Assembly: GCF_006335145.1 (NCBI RefSeq)
Contig: NZ_VDMN01000002.1
Span: 310,001-374,000, forward strand
Direction: 5' to 3'
Source: Aliirhizobium smilacinae
Lineage (GTDB): Bacteria; Pseudomonadota; Alphaproteobacteria; Rhizobiales; Rhizobiaceae
Length of the DNA: 64,000 nt
Below, piece by piece: positions 45,458-54,949 of this stretch. The first letter of the stretch is position 1. Every line of letters begins with the position of its first letter. Position numbers and translations under genes: made by a program. The notes below the pieces were generated by a model. It did no database searches. It was not told the origin of the DNA and saw only the letters and a program-made list of their open reading frames with translations.

Positions 45458-46428
45458 GCAGCCCGACCTCCTGCCAAAGCCATGCTGAGCCGCCACCAGG
45501 CGACGAGCTCACGTAAGCCGTCCTCCATCTGAATGTCCGCCTTGAAACCAAGCCGCCGTTGCGCCTTGGTCGTGTCGGCAAGGCGGCGCGTAACGCCGTT
45601 AACCGCCCGCGCAGGCTGATGCTGCGGTTCGAGTGAAACGCCCATAACTTTGCTGAGAAGCTTTGCGAGTTCCAGAAGGCTGGTTTCCTCACCGCTTGCG
45701 ACATTGAACACTTCGTCGCTGACGTCGGAGTTCGCAGCCAGCACATTTGCCCGGGCAATATCGCGAACATGCACGAAGTCCATGGTCTGGCTGCCGTCCC
45801 CATAAATAACTGGCGGCAATCCGGCCGCCAATCGCTCCATCCAGCGGATCAGAACTTCGGTATAGACGCCATGCACGTCCATGCGCGGCCCATAGACATT
45901 GAAATATCGGAGCGCGACATACCGAAGCCCGTACATGTCGGCAAAGCTGCGCAGCAGACCTTCGTTGAATGTTTTCGCTGCGCCATAGAGCGTACGGTTG
46001 TTATAGGGGTGATGCGCTTCAGTGGTCGGGAAGCTGTCGGCAAGCCCGAGCACGGACGCCGAGGAGGCGGCAACGAGTTTCGAAACGCCCGCATTCACGG
46101 CTGCTTCGAGAACATTGAAGGTGCCTTCCGCGAGAACCTCGAAGGCGAGCCGCGGCTCCTCGGCGCATTGCGTGATCCGGATGGCTGCCTGATGAAACAC
46201 GATGTCGATGTCCTGAAAAACGGTTTCGAGCAGGGCCCGGTCCCGGATGTCTCCCTCTACGACATCGATAGGAAACATGCTCATCGCCGTGGCAAGGTTG
46301 TCACGGCGCCCACGCACGAAGTTATCAAGGACGACGATCTTGCGCGGTTTTTCTCGGGCGACAAGATCGGCAATATGCGAACCGATCAACCCGGCACCGC
46401 CGGTAATGAGTATGCGCTTATCCCTCAT
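45454..46428 (-). CDS. NAD-dependent nucleotide-sugar epimerase/dehydratase (extended SDR)
   Basis: 324 residues: Rossmann start ITGGAGLIGSHIAD, active-site AASSASVLG...YGAAKTFNE (Tyr-x3-Lys), YFNVYGPRM, VHVRDIARAN. GalE/WbpP-like, acting on UDP- or dTDP-sugars; the precise reaction is open. Overlaps its neighbour by 11 bases and the next gene by four, so it is co-translated within the sugar operon. Confidence 0.87.
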   Translation of the reverse strand: MRDKRILITGGAGLIGSHIADLVAREKPRKIVVLDNFVRGRRDNLATAMSMFPIDVVEGDIRDRALLETVFQDIDIVFHQAAIRITQCAEEPRLAFEVLAEGTFNVLEAAVNAGVSKLVAASSASVLGLADSFPTTEAHHPYNNRTLYGAAKTFNEGLLRSFADMYGLRYVALRYFNVYGPRMDVHGVYTEVLIRWMERLAAGLPPVIYGDGSQTMDFVHVRDIARANVLAANSDVSDEVFNVASGEETSLLELAKLLSKVMGVSLEPQHQPARAVNGVTRRLADTTKAQRRLGFKADIQMEDGLRELVAWWRLSMALAGGRAA

Positions 46429-47143
46429 GACACGCCTCGCCAGATGTCTTCACGCTGGGATCGGTATCCATGCGCCATCGCATGAACTTTGCCGGGACGC
46501 CAGCCACAACTGCATAGGGTTCGACATCGGAAACAACCACCGCACCAGCACCAACGATGGCGCCCTTGCCGACGCGCACGCCCGGAAGGATCGTCGCATT
46601 TGTTCCGATATCAGCCCAGGCACCGATGTGGGTCGGCTTGATCTCGAGATCGGTGCGGATGATTGGCACGTTCAACGGGACAGCGGTGTGGGAAGAGCCA
46701 AGCAGCTTGGCACCGGGTTCCCAACCGACATATTCCTCGACGATCAGGTCACGCGCATCGAAATAAGCCATCGGACCAATCCAGACATGATCGCCGATGA
46801 TGCAACGGCCGTCGAAACGCCCCTGAATGTAGGCCTGGGAACCGATGAAGACCCCATTGCCGATTTCGAAGGTTTCCGGGTGCTTGAACCCCGCACCGCT
46901 TGCGACCCGCAGAGACGAGCCGCAGCGACGGGCAAGACCTTGCCAGATGGCGATGCGCATCGTGTTGTCGATAAAGCCCTCGCCGTTTGCAAAGCGGCCA
47001 TAGATCTCGATCAGGCCAGTGTGCCCGTAAGTCAGCTTCAGTTGTTCGGTCAACGCCACTTGATAAGCGGGATCTTCAGGCTTTTCGACGCGACCATGAA
47101 CGGCCTGCACGCGTCGCACCTTGCCCATGATATCACTCGACAT
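46418..47143 (-). CDS. Left-handed beta-helix acyltransferase (hexapeptide)
   Basis: About 241 residues. An N-terminal extension (about 1-75, helical) precedes hexapeptide coils: FEIGNGVFIGSQAYIQG, CIIGDHVWIGPMAYF, HIGAWADIGTNATILPGVRVGKGAIVGAGAVVVSD, ending YAVVAGVPAK. Likely an O- or N-acetyltransferase that decorates the amino sugar made by its neighbours. ATG at 47143 has GGAG seven bases upstream and overlaps the upstream gene by 11 bases. Confidence 0.85.
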   Translation of the reverse strand: MSSDIMGKVRRVQAVHGRVEKPEDPAYQVALTEQLKLTYGHTGLIEIYGRFANGEGFIDNTMRIAIWQGLARRCGSSLRVASGAGFKHPETFEIGNGVFIGSQAYIQGRFDGRCIIGDHVWIGPMAYFDARDLIVEEYVGWEPGAKLLGSSHTAVPLNVPIIRTDLEIKPTHIGAWADIGTNATILPGVRVGKGAIVGAGAVVVSDVEPYAVVAGVPAKFMRWRMDTDPSVKTSGEACHEG

Positions 47144-48236
47144 AGGCACTCTCCATTGCCTCGACCACTGCTTCGAGTTGCGGCGCACTCATCTCTGGAT
47201 AGATCGGCAGCGAAAGAACCTCGCGTGCTGCGGTTTCCGAGACAGGAAAGTCACCCTCTCTGTAGGCCAGGTCGGCATGCGCCTGTTGCAGGTGGACGGG
47301 GATGGGATAGTGCAGCCCGGACTGAACACCCTGTTCGGCGAGCGCCTGACGTAATCTGTCGCGGCCGCGGGATCTTATGGCATAGACGTGATAGACATGA
47401 CGCCGTCCGATTGTCTCGACAGGTGTCGTCAGATCCGCCATCGCCTCAAGCAGGCCGGTGTAGCGGCTGGCATGGGCGCGACGCCTCTCTGTCCAGTCCT
47501 CGATATGCCGCAGCTTGACCCGCAAGATGGCACCTTGAATGGCGTCCATGCGGTAGTTGAAACCTTTCAACGCGTGATGATAGCGCTGTGCCTGCCCCCA
47601 ATCCCGCAGCATTCGCATCGCGTGGGCCTGATCGTCATCGTTGGTGACAGCCATGCCAGCTTCACCGCAAGCGCCGAGGTTTTTACCGGGATAGAAGCTG
47701 AAGCAGCCGGACAGTCCGATGCTGCCGGCGCGGCGTCCCTTGTATTCGGCCCCGTGCGCCTGGCATGCATCTTCGATAATGGCGATGCCATATCGCTCGG
47801 CAATCGCGCTCAGCGCATCCATATCCGCCATCTGGCCATAGAGATGGACGGGAATGATGGCCTTGGTGCGGGACGTGATCTTTGCTTCGACCTGCGCTGG
47901 ATCGATGGTGAGCGTCTGTGGCTCCACATCGACGAACACCGGCCGCGCGCCGGTGTAGCAGATCGCCGACGCGGTCGCGACGAAAGTGAATGGCACGGTG
48001 ATGACCTCATCGCCGGAGCCAATACCGGCAGCGAGCAGGGAAAGATGGAGCGCGCTCGTGCCGGTATTGACGGCAACTGCATGTCTGACCCCGCAATAGT
48101 CTGCAAACTCCCTTTCAAAACTCGCGACTTCATCGCCCAACGTATATTGCCCGGAAGCAAGCACACCGAGGACTGCGGCATCTATTTCGCTCTTGATCGA
48201 CGCGTATTGCGCCTTGAGGTCCAGCAACGGGATCAT
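47133..48236 (-). CDS. DegT-family aminotransferase, WlbC/WbpE-like
   Basis: 367 residues, starting IPLLDLKAQYASIKSEID, with NTGTSALHLSLLAAG, DEVITVPFTFVATASAI, EDACQAHGAEYKG and PLP Lys in SFYPGKNLGACGEAGM, the pattern of WlbC/WbpE, which adds the 3-amino group to UDP-3-keto-GlcNAcA using glutamate. Its position between a Gfo/Idh oxidoreductase (WlbA-like) and hexapeptide acetyltransferases supports this assignment. ATGA overlap with the oxidoreductase stop. Confidence 0.88.
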   Translation of the reverse strand: MIPLLDLKAQYASIKSEIDAAVLGVLASGQYTLGDEVASFEREFADYCGVRHAVAVNTGTSALHLSLLAAGIGSGDEVITVPFTFVATASAICYTGARPVFVDVEPQTLTIDPAQVEAKITSRTKAIIPVHLYGQMADMDALSAIAERYGIAIIEDACQAHGAEYKGRRAGSIGLSGCFSFYPGKNLGACGEAGMAVTNDDDQAHAMRMLRDWGQAQRYHHALKGFNYRMDAIQGAILRVKLRHIEDWTERRRAHASRYTGLLEAMADLTTPVETIGRRHVYHVYAIRSRGRDRLRQALAEQGVQSGLHYPIPVHLQQAHADLAYREGDFPVSETAAREVLSLPIYPEMSAPQLEAVVEAMESAYVE

Positions 48237-49273
48237 GCTATTCGCCTCATCTCTTCCAGTTCAATCACACGACCGCGCTGGGCGAGCGAACGGGTCGCCG
48301 CCTCGAGAACGCGAACCACACGCAACCCGGCAAGGCCGTCTGCAATCGGACGTTCATTCTGTTCGATACAGTCGATGAACTCGTTCAGTTCGTGTTTCAA
48401 CGCCTCGGTCATATCGAGCCTGGGAGCGTACATGTCGCCGCTGCGATAACCGACGAGCATCTGGTGAACCTTTTCGCCGTACCCGGCATGGGTATTACCG
48501 TTCATGGTGATACCCTTGTCGTAGATCTTTATTTTCTCGCTGGGCTCCAGGTCGTCGTAGACAATCATTTTGCTGCTGCCGCCAACCAGGGTCCGGCGGA
48601 CTTTGACGGGAGCCAGCCAGTTGACGTGAATGTGGGCGATCATTTTGCTCTCGAAGAAGAGCGTCAGATAGGCAATGTTCTCGGGCTCGCCCGTCACATG
48701 GCTCATCCCGATCGCGGAGACGGCAACCGGTTTTTCCGGCAGGACATAGTCCAGGATGGAGAGATCATGGACCGCGAGGTCCCAGATTACGCTGACATCG
48801 TGCTGGAACAGGCCGAGATTGACCCGGACGGAATCATAATAATACATGTCTCCAAGACCGCTATCGACAAGCTCCCGCATCTTGCGGACTGCCCCGGTGT
48901 GGACGAATGTATGATCGACAGCCAGAACGAGGCGACGCCGCAGGGCCTCTTCGACCATGCGCGAAGCCTCCTCGGCCGTCGCTGCCATCGGCTTTTCGAC
49001 GAAGACATGCTTGCCGGCCATTAAAGCCTGCATTGCCAGTCTGAAATGGCTGGAGACCGGGGTGGCGATTGCGATCGCATCCACCTTCGGGTCGCGCAGA
49101 ACCTCTTCGAAATCCGTGGTGGTCTTGACGGACGGGTATCGACCGCGAACACCGTCCAATCGGCTTCCATCGCGATCACAGACGCTGACGACGTCGGCAC
49201 GGGTAGTTTCGGAAATATTGCGCACAAGGTTCGGACCCCAGTAGCCGTATCCGACGACAGCAAAACCGATCAT
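48233..49273 (-). CDS. Gfo/Idh/MocA oxidoreductase, WlbA/WbpB-like
   Basis: 346 residues: NAD-binding GYGYWGPNLVRN, PVSSHFRLAMQALMAGKHVFVEKPMA (the EKP motif) and a C-terminal domain with DLAVHDLSILDYV. In the Wlb/Wbp pathway this family oxidises the 3-hydroxyl of UDP-GlcNAc-uronate before transamination. Directly coupled (ATGA) to the aminotransferase and to the acetyltransferase upstream. The UDP-GlcNAc 6-dehydrogenase that would begin the pathway is not in the window. Confidence 0.88.
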   Translation of the reverse strand: MIGFAVVGYGYWGPNLVRNISETTRADVVSVCDRDGSRLDGVRGRYPSVKTTTDFEEVLRDPKVDAIAIATPVSSHFRLAMQALMAGKHVFVEKPMAATAEEASRMVEEALRRRLVLAVDHTFVHTGAVRKMRELVDSGLGDMYYYDSVRVNLGLFQHDVSVIWDLAVHDLSILDYVLPEKPVAVSAIGMSHVTGEPENIAYLTLFFESKMIAHIHVNWLAPVKVRRTLVGGSSKMIVYDDLEPSEKIKIYDKGITMNGNTHAGYGEKVHQMLVGYRSGDMYAPRLDMTEALKHELNEFIDCIEQNERPIADGLAGLRVVRVLEAATRSLAQRGRVIELEEMRRIA

Positions 49274-49776
49274 CGTGTTTTCCCCACTGACTGCAATGCA
49301 GGTTGAACGTCGCCGACCCGACCGATTATCCTTGCCGGAACGCCAGCAACGATAGCGCGATCGGGAACATTCCTGGTTACAACGGCGCCGGCGCCGATTT
49401 GCGCCTCTTCACCAATTGTGATGCCGGCAAGGATAGTGGCGTTACTGCCGATCGAGGCGTGGCGCTTGACCAATGTGGGAACAACGACCCAGTCGGCCTG
49501 GGTTTGAAGACTGCCATCCGGATTGACCGCGCGCGGATAGATATCATTGGTAAACATCACGCCGTGTCCGACAAAGACACCGTCCTCGATGGTCACACCT
49601 TCGCAGAGAAAAGAATGGCTGGAGATTTTGCAATTGCGCCCGACCAGGACATTTTTCTGAACTTCAACAAAGGTGCCGATGGCTGTACCCGCGCCGATCG
49701 TACAGCCGTAAAGGTTCACCAGATCGGGATGATGGATGATTACACCCTGTTTAAGAATGACGCTGCTTGAAATCAT
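49270..49776 (-). CDS. Hexapeptide N-acetyltransferase, WlbB/WbpD-like
   Basis: About 168 residues, left-handed beta-helix: ISSSVILKQGVIIHHPDLVNLYG, AIGTFVEVQKNVLVG, CKISSHSFLCEGVTIEDGVFVGHGVMFTND, RHASIGSNATILAGITIGEEAQIGAGAVV (by position). It would acetylate the 3-amino group to give UDP-2,3-diacetamido-uronate. Start chosen at 49776, with AAGGGGG about eight bases upstream, over an open frame reaching 49917. First gene of the six-gene operon. Confidence 0.87.
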   Translation of the reverse strand: MISSSVILKQGVIIHHPDLVNLYGCTIGAGTAIGTFVEVQKNVLVGRNCKISSHSFLCEGVTIEDGVFVGHGVMFTNDIYPRAVNPDGSLQTQADWVVVPTLVKRHASIGSNATILAGITIGEEAQIGAGAVVTRNVPDRAIVAGVPARIIGRVGDVQPALQSVGKTR

Positions 49777-50182
49777 TCTGCATGCCCCCTTCGCCACCCC
49801 GCTCAAAAGCCCGTTTTTGCCGGCGTGACAGCCAAGCGATGCATCAATAGCTTCGCTTGCGGGGCCAGCATCTGTCGTCCCAGAAGATTGGTTTTGGTGG
49901 TCCGAGTAAAGAAACACAAACGGCGAGGCAGATTCACCTTAAGGCGTATCTGTCCGCAATTTTGGCACGAGGATCAGCGGGGAAAAACGTGGTTATCAGA
50001 GCGACGTGAGTGATGGATCAGCCGCGGCCTGTGCGCTCGTCAACTGGCCGAGACATGCGCATACCAACTCAGTTTCCAGCGGCCGGACTGGCGCCCTCAA
50101 GCGGGTAAAATGGGTTCGACTTCGAAGCTTTTTAGGAAGCTTGAATGCGCATCCGGTCAGGTGCTGCGCCGCCGGTCGCCCG
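49777..50182. promoter_or_regulatory. Gap with promoter of the WlbABC-type operon
   Basis: About 406 bases on the minus-strand path between the GT2 gene and the acetyltransferase gene. No convincing gene. It separates two transcription units, so a promoter reading left is expected here. The only symmetry noticed is two copies of the 6-bp palindrome AAGCTT near 50130, six bases apart, of doubtful meaning. Confidence 0.4.
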
Positions 50183-51298
50183 TCATTCAACGGATCGCCG
50201 ATATGTGGAGTTCAAAACATTCCACCATCGCGGCCCGACAGCCTGCTTCAATGCCAGCTTGATCCAAGGCAACGAGTTGCGCCCTTCCGGATAGACCTCC
50301 GAGGCAAAACGCTGAATGACAGCAGCCGCAGCAATGTCGAATTTGTTGAACGCGGCGCTTGCCTGTCCGATTGCCTCTCGTCCGAGCTCTTTGGCAAGAA
50401 AACGCCGCAACGTCTCGTCGTCTCGGATGCCGGACGTGGCATGCTGAAACAACAGCTCGATCGCCTTTTTCCGCTGCCGAAGATCCGGAAGAATGTCATC
50501 CACGCAGTATTTCAGGGACATGTTTGTTTCATGTCTGCGATACACGGCATGGTCTCTGTTGATGAACCCCACGTTCGCATGAGAGGCAAGCCTGAACCAC
50601 ATTTCCATGTCGCCTGCGTGAGGCAGCTCCCTGCGATAGCCGCCAACATATTTCTGGAGTTCTGTTCTGGTCACAGCTGTCGGGGTGGGAACAATGTTGG
50701 TCGCTCCGCTCAGTCGGATGAATTCCGCTCCTGAATACACCCTGAAGTCTTTGACGCTGCTGGTACCGGCTGGATCGAAGCGCTGGGTCGTTCCATCCGG
50801 CTTGGCAATGATGGCGTTACCGAAAGTGAACCCGACATTTGGCTGGTCGAGCATCAATTGCGCCGATCTGCCGAGTGCACCGGGCAGAAGGTAATCATCT
50901 GCAGACAGGAGAAGAAACAGATCGCCCTCAGCCCAATCTATGCCTTCATTATAGGTGGCGATGTGACCCAGATTGACCTTGTGTCGTCGATAGATGACCC
51001 TTTTATCTCGATAGCTCAGATCCGTACCGACGGCGTGCGTGTCATCAGGGGATGCATCATCCAAAATGAGCACACGAACATCCACGCCCACCTGCGAAAG
51101 GACGCTTTCAACGCATTCTCGCAGAAGATGGGCGTAGTTGTAGCAAGGGACCACGACATCAACCCGTGCAAAGCGCGTTTGGGCAGAGCCGACAGCTGCT
51201 TCTGCGACGTGCGCTTGGGGCGCCGCCGCGGCCTGCCAGCGCCATCGCTGAAGACTATCGCCAGGCATTTTTTCCCAGCACGCTTTGTTCTCATCCAT
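50183..51298 (-). CDS. Family 2 glycosyltransferase
   Basis: 371 residues: a GT-A domain from about residue 45 (VDVVVPCYNYAHLLRECVESVLSQ, ILDDASPDDT, LLLSADDYLLPG) and a helical C-terminus. It transfers a sugar from a nucleotide donor to the growing lipid-linked repeat unit on the cytoplasmic side. The 45-residue N-terminal leader rich in Ala is unusual but not functional evidence. Overlaps the GT8 gene by eight bases. Confidence 0.9.
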   Translation of the reverse strand: MDENKACWEKMPGDSLQRWRWQAAAAPQAHVAEAAVGSAQTRFARVDVVVPCYNYAHLLRECVESVLSQVGVDVRVLILDDASPDDTHAVGTDLSYRDKRVIYRRHKVNLGHIATYNEGIDWAEGDLFLLLSADDYLLPGALGRSAQLMLDQPNVGFTFGNAIIAKPDGTTQRFDPAGTSSVKDFRVYSGAEFIRLSGATNIVPTPTAVTRTELQKYVGGYRRELPHAGDMEMWFRLASHANVGFINRDHAVYRRHETNMSLKYCVDDILPDLRQRKKAIELLFQHATSGIRDDETLRRFLAKELGREAIGQASAAFNKFDIAAAAVIQRFASEVYPEGRNSLPWIKLALKQAVGPRWWNVLNSTYRRSVE

Positions 51299-52343
51299 GG
51301 TCGAATCCCCGATTGACCTTTAGAGCCCTGAAGGAACGCCTTTGTCCAATCGACCTCACCCGAGATTTCATGCTCGTCAGCAACGCTGAGCGTGCAACCA
51401 GCCTGGAGCAAACCCGCTTCAACGCACTGGAGAGCCGCTCGCGATGTGTAAGAGCAAAGCGGGTCCGAGATCGAAAGGCATCGTAAAACCCGACGTTCGG
51501 GCTGAGGCTCCCCGACCTCCATGGCTTCACGTTGGTTACGAAGTGAACGATCTTGAGGTTCTGCTCGCGCAAAGTGCGTGCGATCACCTGAGACGGGTCA
51601 AACTGGAAATTCCAGGTTTGTTGCAGCTCTTTCCATCGTCCGTCACAGACGAAATTCAAGGCATCCTGATCGGCATATTCCGTCGTCGGAAAATGATCGA
51701 GATATTCCAGGGCACGCTCCGATATCCGCTCGCTGCGCCATTTTTCAAAGTCCAGAAAGATCATGCCGGCATTGAAGTATCGCTCGACCGAAAGACTGGT
51801 TTCGGGGGCCGGACTGCTCTTTGCTGCAGCCCTGTCTAGACAATAGTCGGGAACAGCGGCGATTACGGCACCATCCAGGTTCAAATCCCACAATGGTTCC
51901 AGTGTATCGAGCACAAGAACATCCGCATCCAGATAGAGCGCTCTGTCACATGTAGCGGGCAGGAAGCGCGGCAGCAAAAGCCTTGCGAATGTCATTTTAG
52001 AAACGCCCGGGCGGGTGGCGAACTGGCTGGCGAAGGACAGCGTTTCAATCGAATGCCACTTTATCGCTGCGGAATTTTCCGGCATAGAACCGGCAATACG
52101 CTGTTTTGTGGCCTCATCCATCCCCTCGCTGAGGACATGGATATCCAGGGGCCACGCCTGCATATTGCTTTCGGCCAAGGACCTGAGCGCGGTTGCCAGG
52201 GGCGCGGCAAATGCAGCGTCAGCTGCGAACACGATGGGACCAAACGCCTGTTTTGTGTTCAAAGGGGCCGCCGCAAGCTCATCCCCTGCCCCTGCCTCCA
52301 AGGCAGCCGACATTTGGCCTGATTGACTGGTGCCGGCGTCCAT
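51291..52343 (-). CDS. Family 8 glycosyltransferase (LgtC/GspA type)
   Basis: About 350 residues: FAADAAFAAPLATALRSL, the metal-binding DxD in ALYLDADVLVLDTL, NAGMIFLDFEKWR, YADQDALNFV, and IVHFVTNVKPW, the order seen in GT8 galactosyl/glucosyltransferases. An extra N-terminal stretch of about 35 residues precedes the domain. ATG at 52343 lies four bases after the stop of the upstream epimerase gene; a TTG at 52358 is an alternative. Confidence 0.9.
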   Translation of the reverse strand: MDAGTSQSGQMSAALEAGAGDELAAAPLNTKQAFGPIVFAADAAFAAPLATALRSLAESNMQAWPLDIHVLSEGMDEATKQRIAGSMPENSAAIKWHSIETLSFASQFATRPGVSKMTFARLLLPRFLPATCDRALYLDADVLVLDTLEPLWDLNLDGAVIAAVPDYCLDRAAAKSSPAPETSLSVERYFNAGMIFLDFEKWRSERISERALEYLDHFPTTEYADQDALNFVCDGRWKELQQTWNFQFDPSQVIARTLREQNLKIVHFVTNVKPWRSGSLSPNVGFYDAFRSRTRFALTHRERLSSALKRVCSRLVARSALLTSMKSRVRSIGQRRSFRALKVNRGFDHG

Positions 52344-52347
52344 TGGA

Positions 52348-53391
52348 CTACCGCGCAATGTCTTGGGCGATCAGCCCGGGGTCCTGAACCGGCAGATAAG
52401 GGACAGACTTTTCTCTCGGCTTTTCGCCCTGCATCGACTTTGTTCCCGCCGACAGTATCCACTCGAAATAGGCGATCGTCTTTTCAAGGCCTTCGCGCAG
52501 GGTTATCTTCGGCTCCCAACCGAGCTCCTGTTTTGCACGAGTGATATCCGGCTTTCGCTGCGTAGGATCGTCGATCGGGAGGGGTTTGAAGACAATGGCG
52601 GATTGCGACCCCGTCAACTCGATCACCATCTCGGCCAGTTCACGGACCTGGAATTCGCCCGGATTGCCGAGATTGATGGGACCCGTCAATGCTGCGGGCG
52701 CACCCATCAGCCTGACCAACCCGTCGATCAGATCGTCCACATAGCAAAACGACCGGGTTTGCGTGCCGTTTCCAAAGACGGTGATCGGCTCGTGGCGAAG
52801 CGCCTGGACGATGAAATTCGAGACGACGCGGCCGTCATTGGGGTGCATCCGCGGCCCATAGGTGTTGAAAATTCGTGCCACATGGATGCTTACGCCATAT
52901 TGGCGATGGTAATCGAAGAACAGCGTCTCGGCGCATCGTTTGCCTTCATCGTAACAGGCCCGTGGGCCAATCGGATTGACGCTGCCTCGATAGTCCTCGT
53001 GCTGGGGGTGGACAGCCGGATCACCGTAGACTTCACTTGTCGATGCCTGCAGGATTTTTGCCTTGGTGCGCTTGGCCAGACCGAGCATGTTGATCGCACC
53101 GTGGACATTGGTCTTCACGGTCTGGACTGGATCGAACTGGTAATGCACCGGTGATGCCGGGCAGGCAAGATTGTAGATCTCGTCCACTTCGACATAGAGT
53201 GGAACCGTGACGTCGTGGCGGATGGCTTCGAAGTGGGGATCGTCGAGAAGGTGTATGATATTGTTACGTGAACCCGTGTAATAGTTGTCTACGCACAAGA
53301 CATCGTTGCCCTCTTTCAGAAGCTTTTCACACAGGAACGACCCCAAAAAGCCGGTGCCACCGCTAACCATAACGCGTTTTTGTCCGTGCAT
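52348..53391 (-). CDS. UDP-glucuronate decarboxylase/UDP-xylose synthase-like SDR
   Basis: About 347 residues with [51 protein letters not shown] (Tyr-x3-Lys), [22 protein letters not shown] and [12 protein letters not shown], closely the UXS family that converts UDP-glucuronate to UDP-xylose. AAGGAG seven bases before the ATG. It suggests xylose in the polysaccharide, unless the family member makes another pentose. Confidence 0.9.
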   Translation of the reverse strand: MHGQKRVMVSGGTGFLGSFLCEKLLKEGNDVLCVDNYYTGSRNNIIHLLDDPHFEAIRHDVTVPLYVEVDEIYNLACPASPVHYQFDPVQTVKTNVHGAINMLGLAKRTKAKILQASTSEVYGDPAVHPQHEDYRGSVNPIGPRACYDEGKRCAETLFFDYHRQYGVSIHVARIFNTYGPRMHPNDGRVVSNFIVQALRHEPITVFGNGTQTRSFCYVDDLIDGLVRLMGAPAALTGPINLGNPGEFQVRELAEMVIELTGSQSAIVFKPLPIDDPTQRKPDITRAKQELGWEPKITLREGLEKTIAYFEWILSAGTKSMQGEKPREKSVPYLPVQDPGLIAQDIAR

Positions 53392-53432
53392 AGACGTACT
53401 CCTTGTGAGTTGATGAGAGGCCTTGCAAAGGG

Positions 53433-54920
53433 TCAGTAAGCCCCGTTGCGCCTGCAGACTGCGGGAATTGTCCTGATGAGGATGTGCCAGTCGAACCAGA
53501 GAGAGCGATTGTCGATGTAGAATTCGTCGAGTTGCTGCTGCAGCTTGATATCCGCATCGCTTCGGGCGGAGACCTGCCACAGTCCGGTCAACCCAGGGGC
53601 TATCGAACGCCGCTTTTCGCGGAATTTCCCATCCATCGCCCTCAGGTGATACTCCGGGAACGGTCGCGGCCCGACGATGGCCATCTCTCCGGAGATAACA
53701 TTTGCCAGTTGGGGGAGTTCGTCAAAACTACTGGAGCGAAGGATATGCCCAATGAAGGGCAGGATGCGCGGATCCTTCTTCAACTTGAAGCTGGTTTCCC
53801 ACTCGACCCGAATGGCTGGATTGGTTCGCAACAATGTTTCGAGACGCTTTTCGGCATCTTGGTACATCGTTCTGAGCTTCAGGATTCGCAGCGGTTTGCC
53901 CGACAGTCCTTCCCTCGCCTGCCTGAAGAATACCGGGCCGGGATCAATGGCATATATCACGGCCGCAGCGACCAGAATAAACGGCGTGAGTATAAGCAAT
54001 GCGGGCATGGCGATCGCGAGATCCCGTACGCGACGAGCAAATTGGGGAGTGGCCAAGCCACTGCTTCTGGCCAATCGTATTCCGATCTCTCCTCCAGCGT
54101 CTGCGGGCTGCAGGCCACTAACCTTCAGGTCTGGCGTATCGCAGAGAAGAATGACTTCATCGAACTTTCGGCGAAGTGCCGGCAGATCCGCAATCGCTGC
54201 GTCGACGCCGCCCGCGACCAAGGCGATCGCGGGTCTGTCGGAAGAAAACGCCACTGCGTCGGCGAGTGATGCTTCCGGCTGAATTCCGTACTGCCAGCGA
54301 TCAGTAAAATGCATCATGAGCCTTGAGACCTGGCCGGCATCCCCCAGGATCACGGCCCGCTCACCCCAAATTTCAAGTCTGCGGCACAAGCGCCGCGCGG
54401 CCCTATGAAGAACCGGTTGAAAGAAAAGGCCGAGGAAAAGGAAGAGGATAACACTCGAAACCGCTCCCAATCCGTCGGGTAGCAGTACCGTTCCGACGGT
54501 GGAAAGGAGTGTTATCTTGGTGAAGACTGTGACGCGCCGACGTAGATGCTCCTGCTCATGGAGCCGATACCCGGGATAAAGCCCCGTGAGCATATTGAGA
54601 CCAATTACGGCCAGTGCTGCGAGAGCGAAAATACGCTCTGACGGCACACTATCCGAGGTGCCGGAAAGATATGGCAGGAGAAGACTATAGGACGCCATAT
54701 ACGCAACAATGTCAGCCAGGATCAGAAGTGACGATACGGCAAACCAAGCTAGTCTGCGCTTCAGCGCGGCTGGTATGTTCAACGCTTGCTGCTGGTTGAG
54801 TTTCGCAGGCCCAATTTGGCGTGTTGCAGACCGGACGGGATTGGCCGGAATTCCGCCCAGACCGCTGACGGCGGTCACGTTCGACAGTCCGGATAACCTT
54901 GCTAGGAATGGAAATGGCAT
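53433..54920 (-). CDS. Polyisoprenyl-phosphate sugar-1-phosphate transferase (WbaP/ExoY/PssY-like)
   Basis: About 495 residues: four transmembrane helices in the N-terminal half, a CoA-binding-like domain ([14 protein letters not shown]), a fifth helix (about 285-310) and the bacterial sugar-transferase core with [26 protein letters not shown] (by position), [23 protein letters not shown] and [13 protein letters not shown]. It starts repeat-unit synthesis by loading undecaprenyl phosphate with a hexose-1-phosphate. The large N-terminal half marks it as a WbaP-like long form. Confidence 0.9.
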   Translation of the reverse strand: MPFPFLARLSGLSNVTAVSGLGGIPANPVRSATRQIGPAKLNQQQALNIPAALKRRLAWFAVSSLLILADIVAYMASYSLLLPYLSGTSDSVPSERIFALAALAVIGLNMLTGLYPGYRLHEQEHLRRRVTVFTKITLLSTVGTVLLPDGLGAVSSVILFLFLGLFFQPVLHRAARRLCRRLEIWGERAVILGDAGQVSRLMMHFTDRWQYGIQPEASLADAVAFSSDRPAIALVAGGVDAAIADLPALRRKFDEVILLCDTPDLKVSGLQPADAGGEIGIRLARSSGLATPQFARRVRDLAIAMPALLILTPFILVAAAVIYAIDPGPVFFRQAREGLSGKPLRILKLRTMYQDAEKRLETLLRTNPAIRVEWETSFKLKKDPRILPFIGHILRSSSFDELPQLANVISGEMAIVGPRPFPEYHLRAMDGKFREKRRSIAPGLTGLWQVSARSDADIKLQQQLDEFYIDNRSLWFDWHILIRTIPAVCRRNGAY

Positions 54921-54949
54921 GATGACCCTACTCCCCTTAGACACCGTTC

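Noticed and set aside
46247-47518. 423-codon plus-strand frame across the amino-sugar genes
   Set aside because: Antisense of three overlapping genes with strong motifs; translation is unlike any known protein.
49777-50182. Small open frames in the gap before the amino-sugar operon
   Set aside because: Arg/Cys-rich translations without ribosome site or family match.
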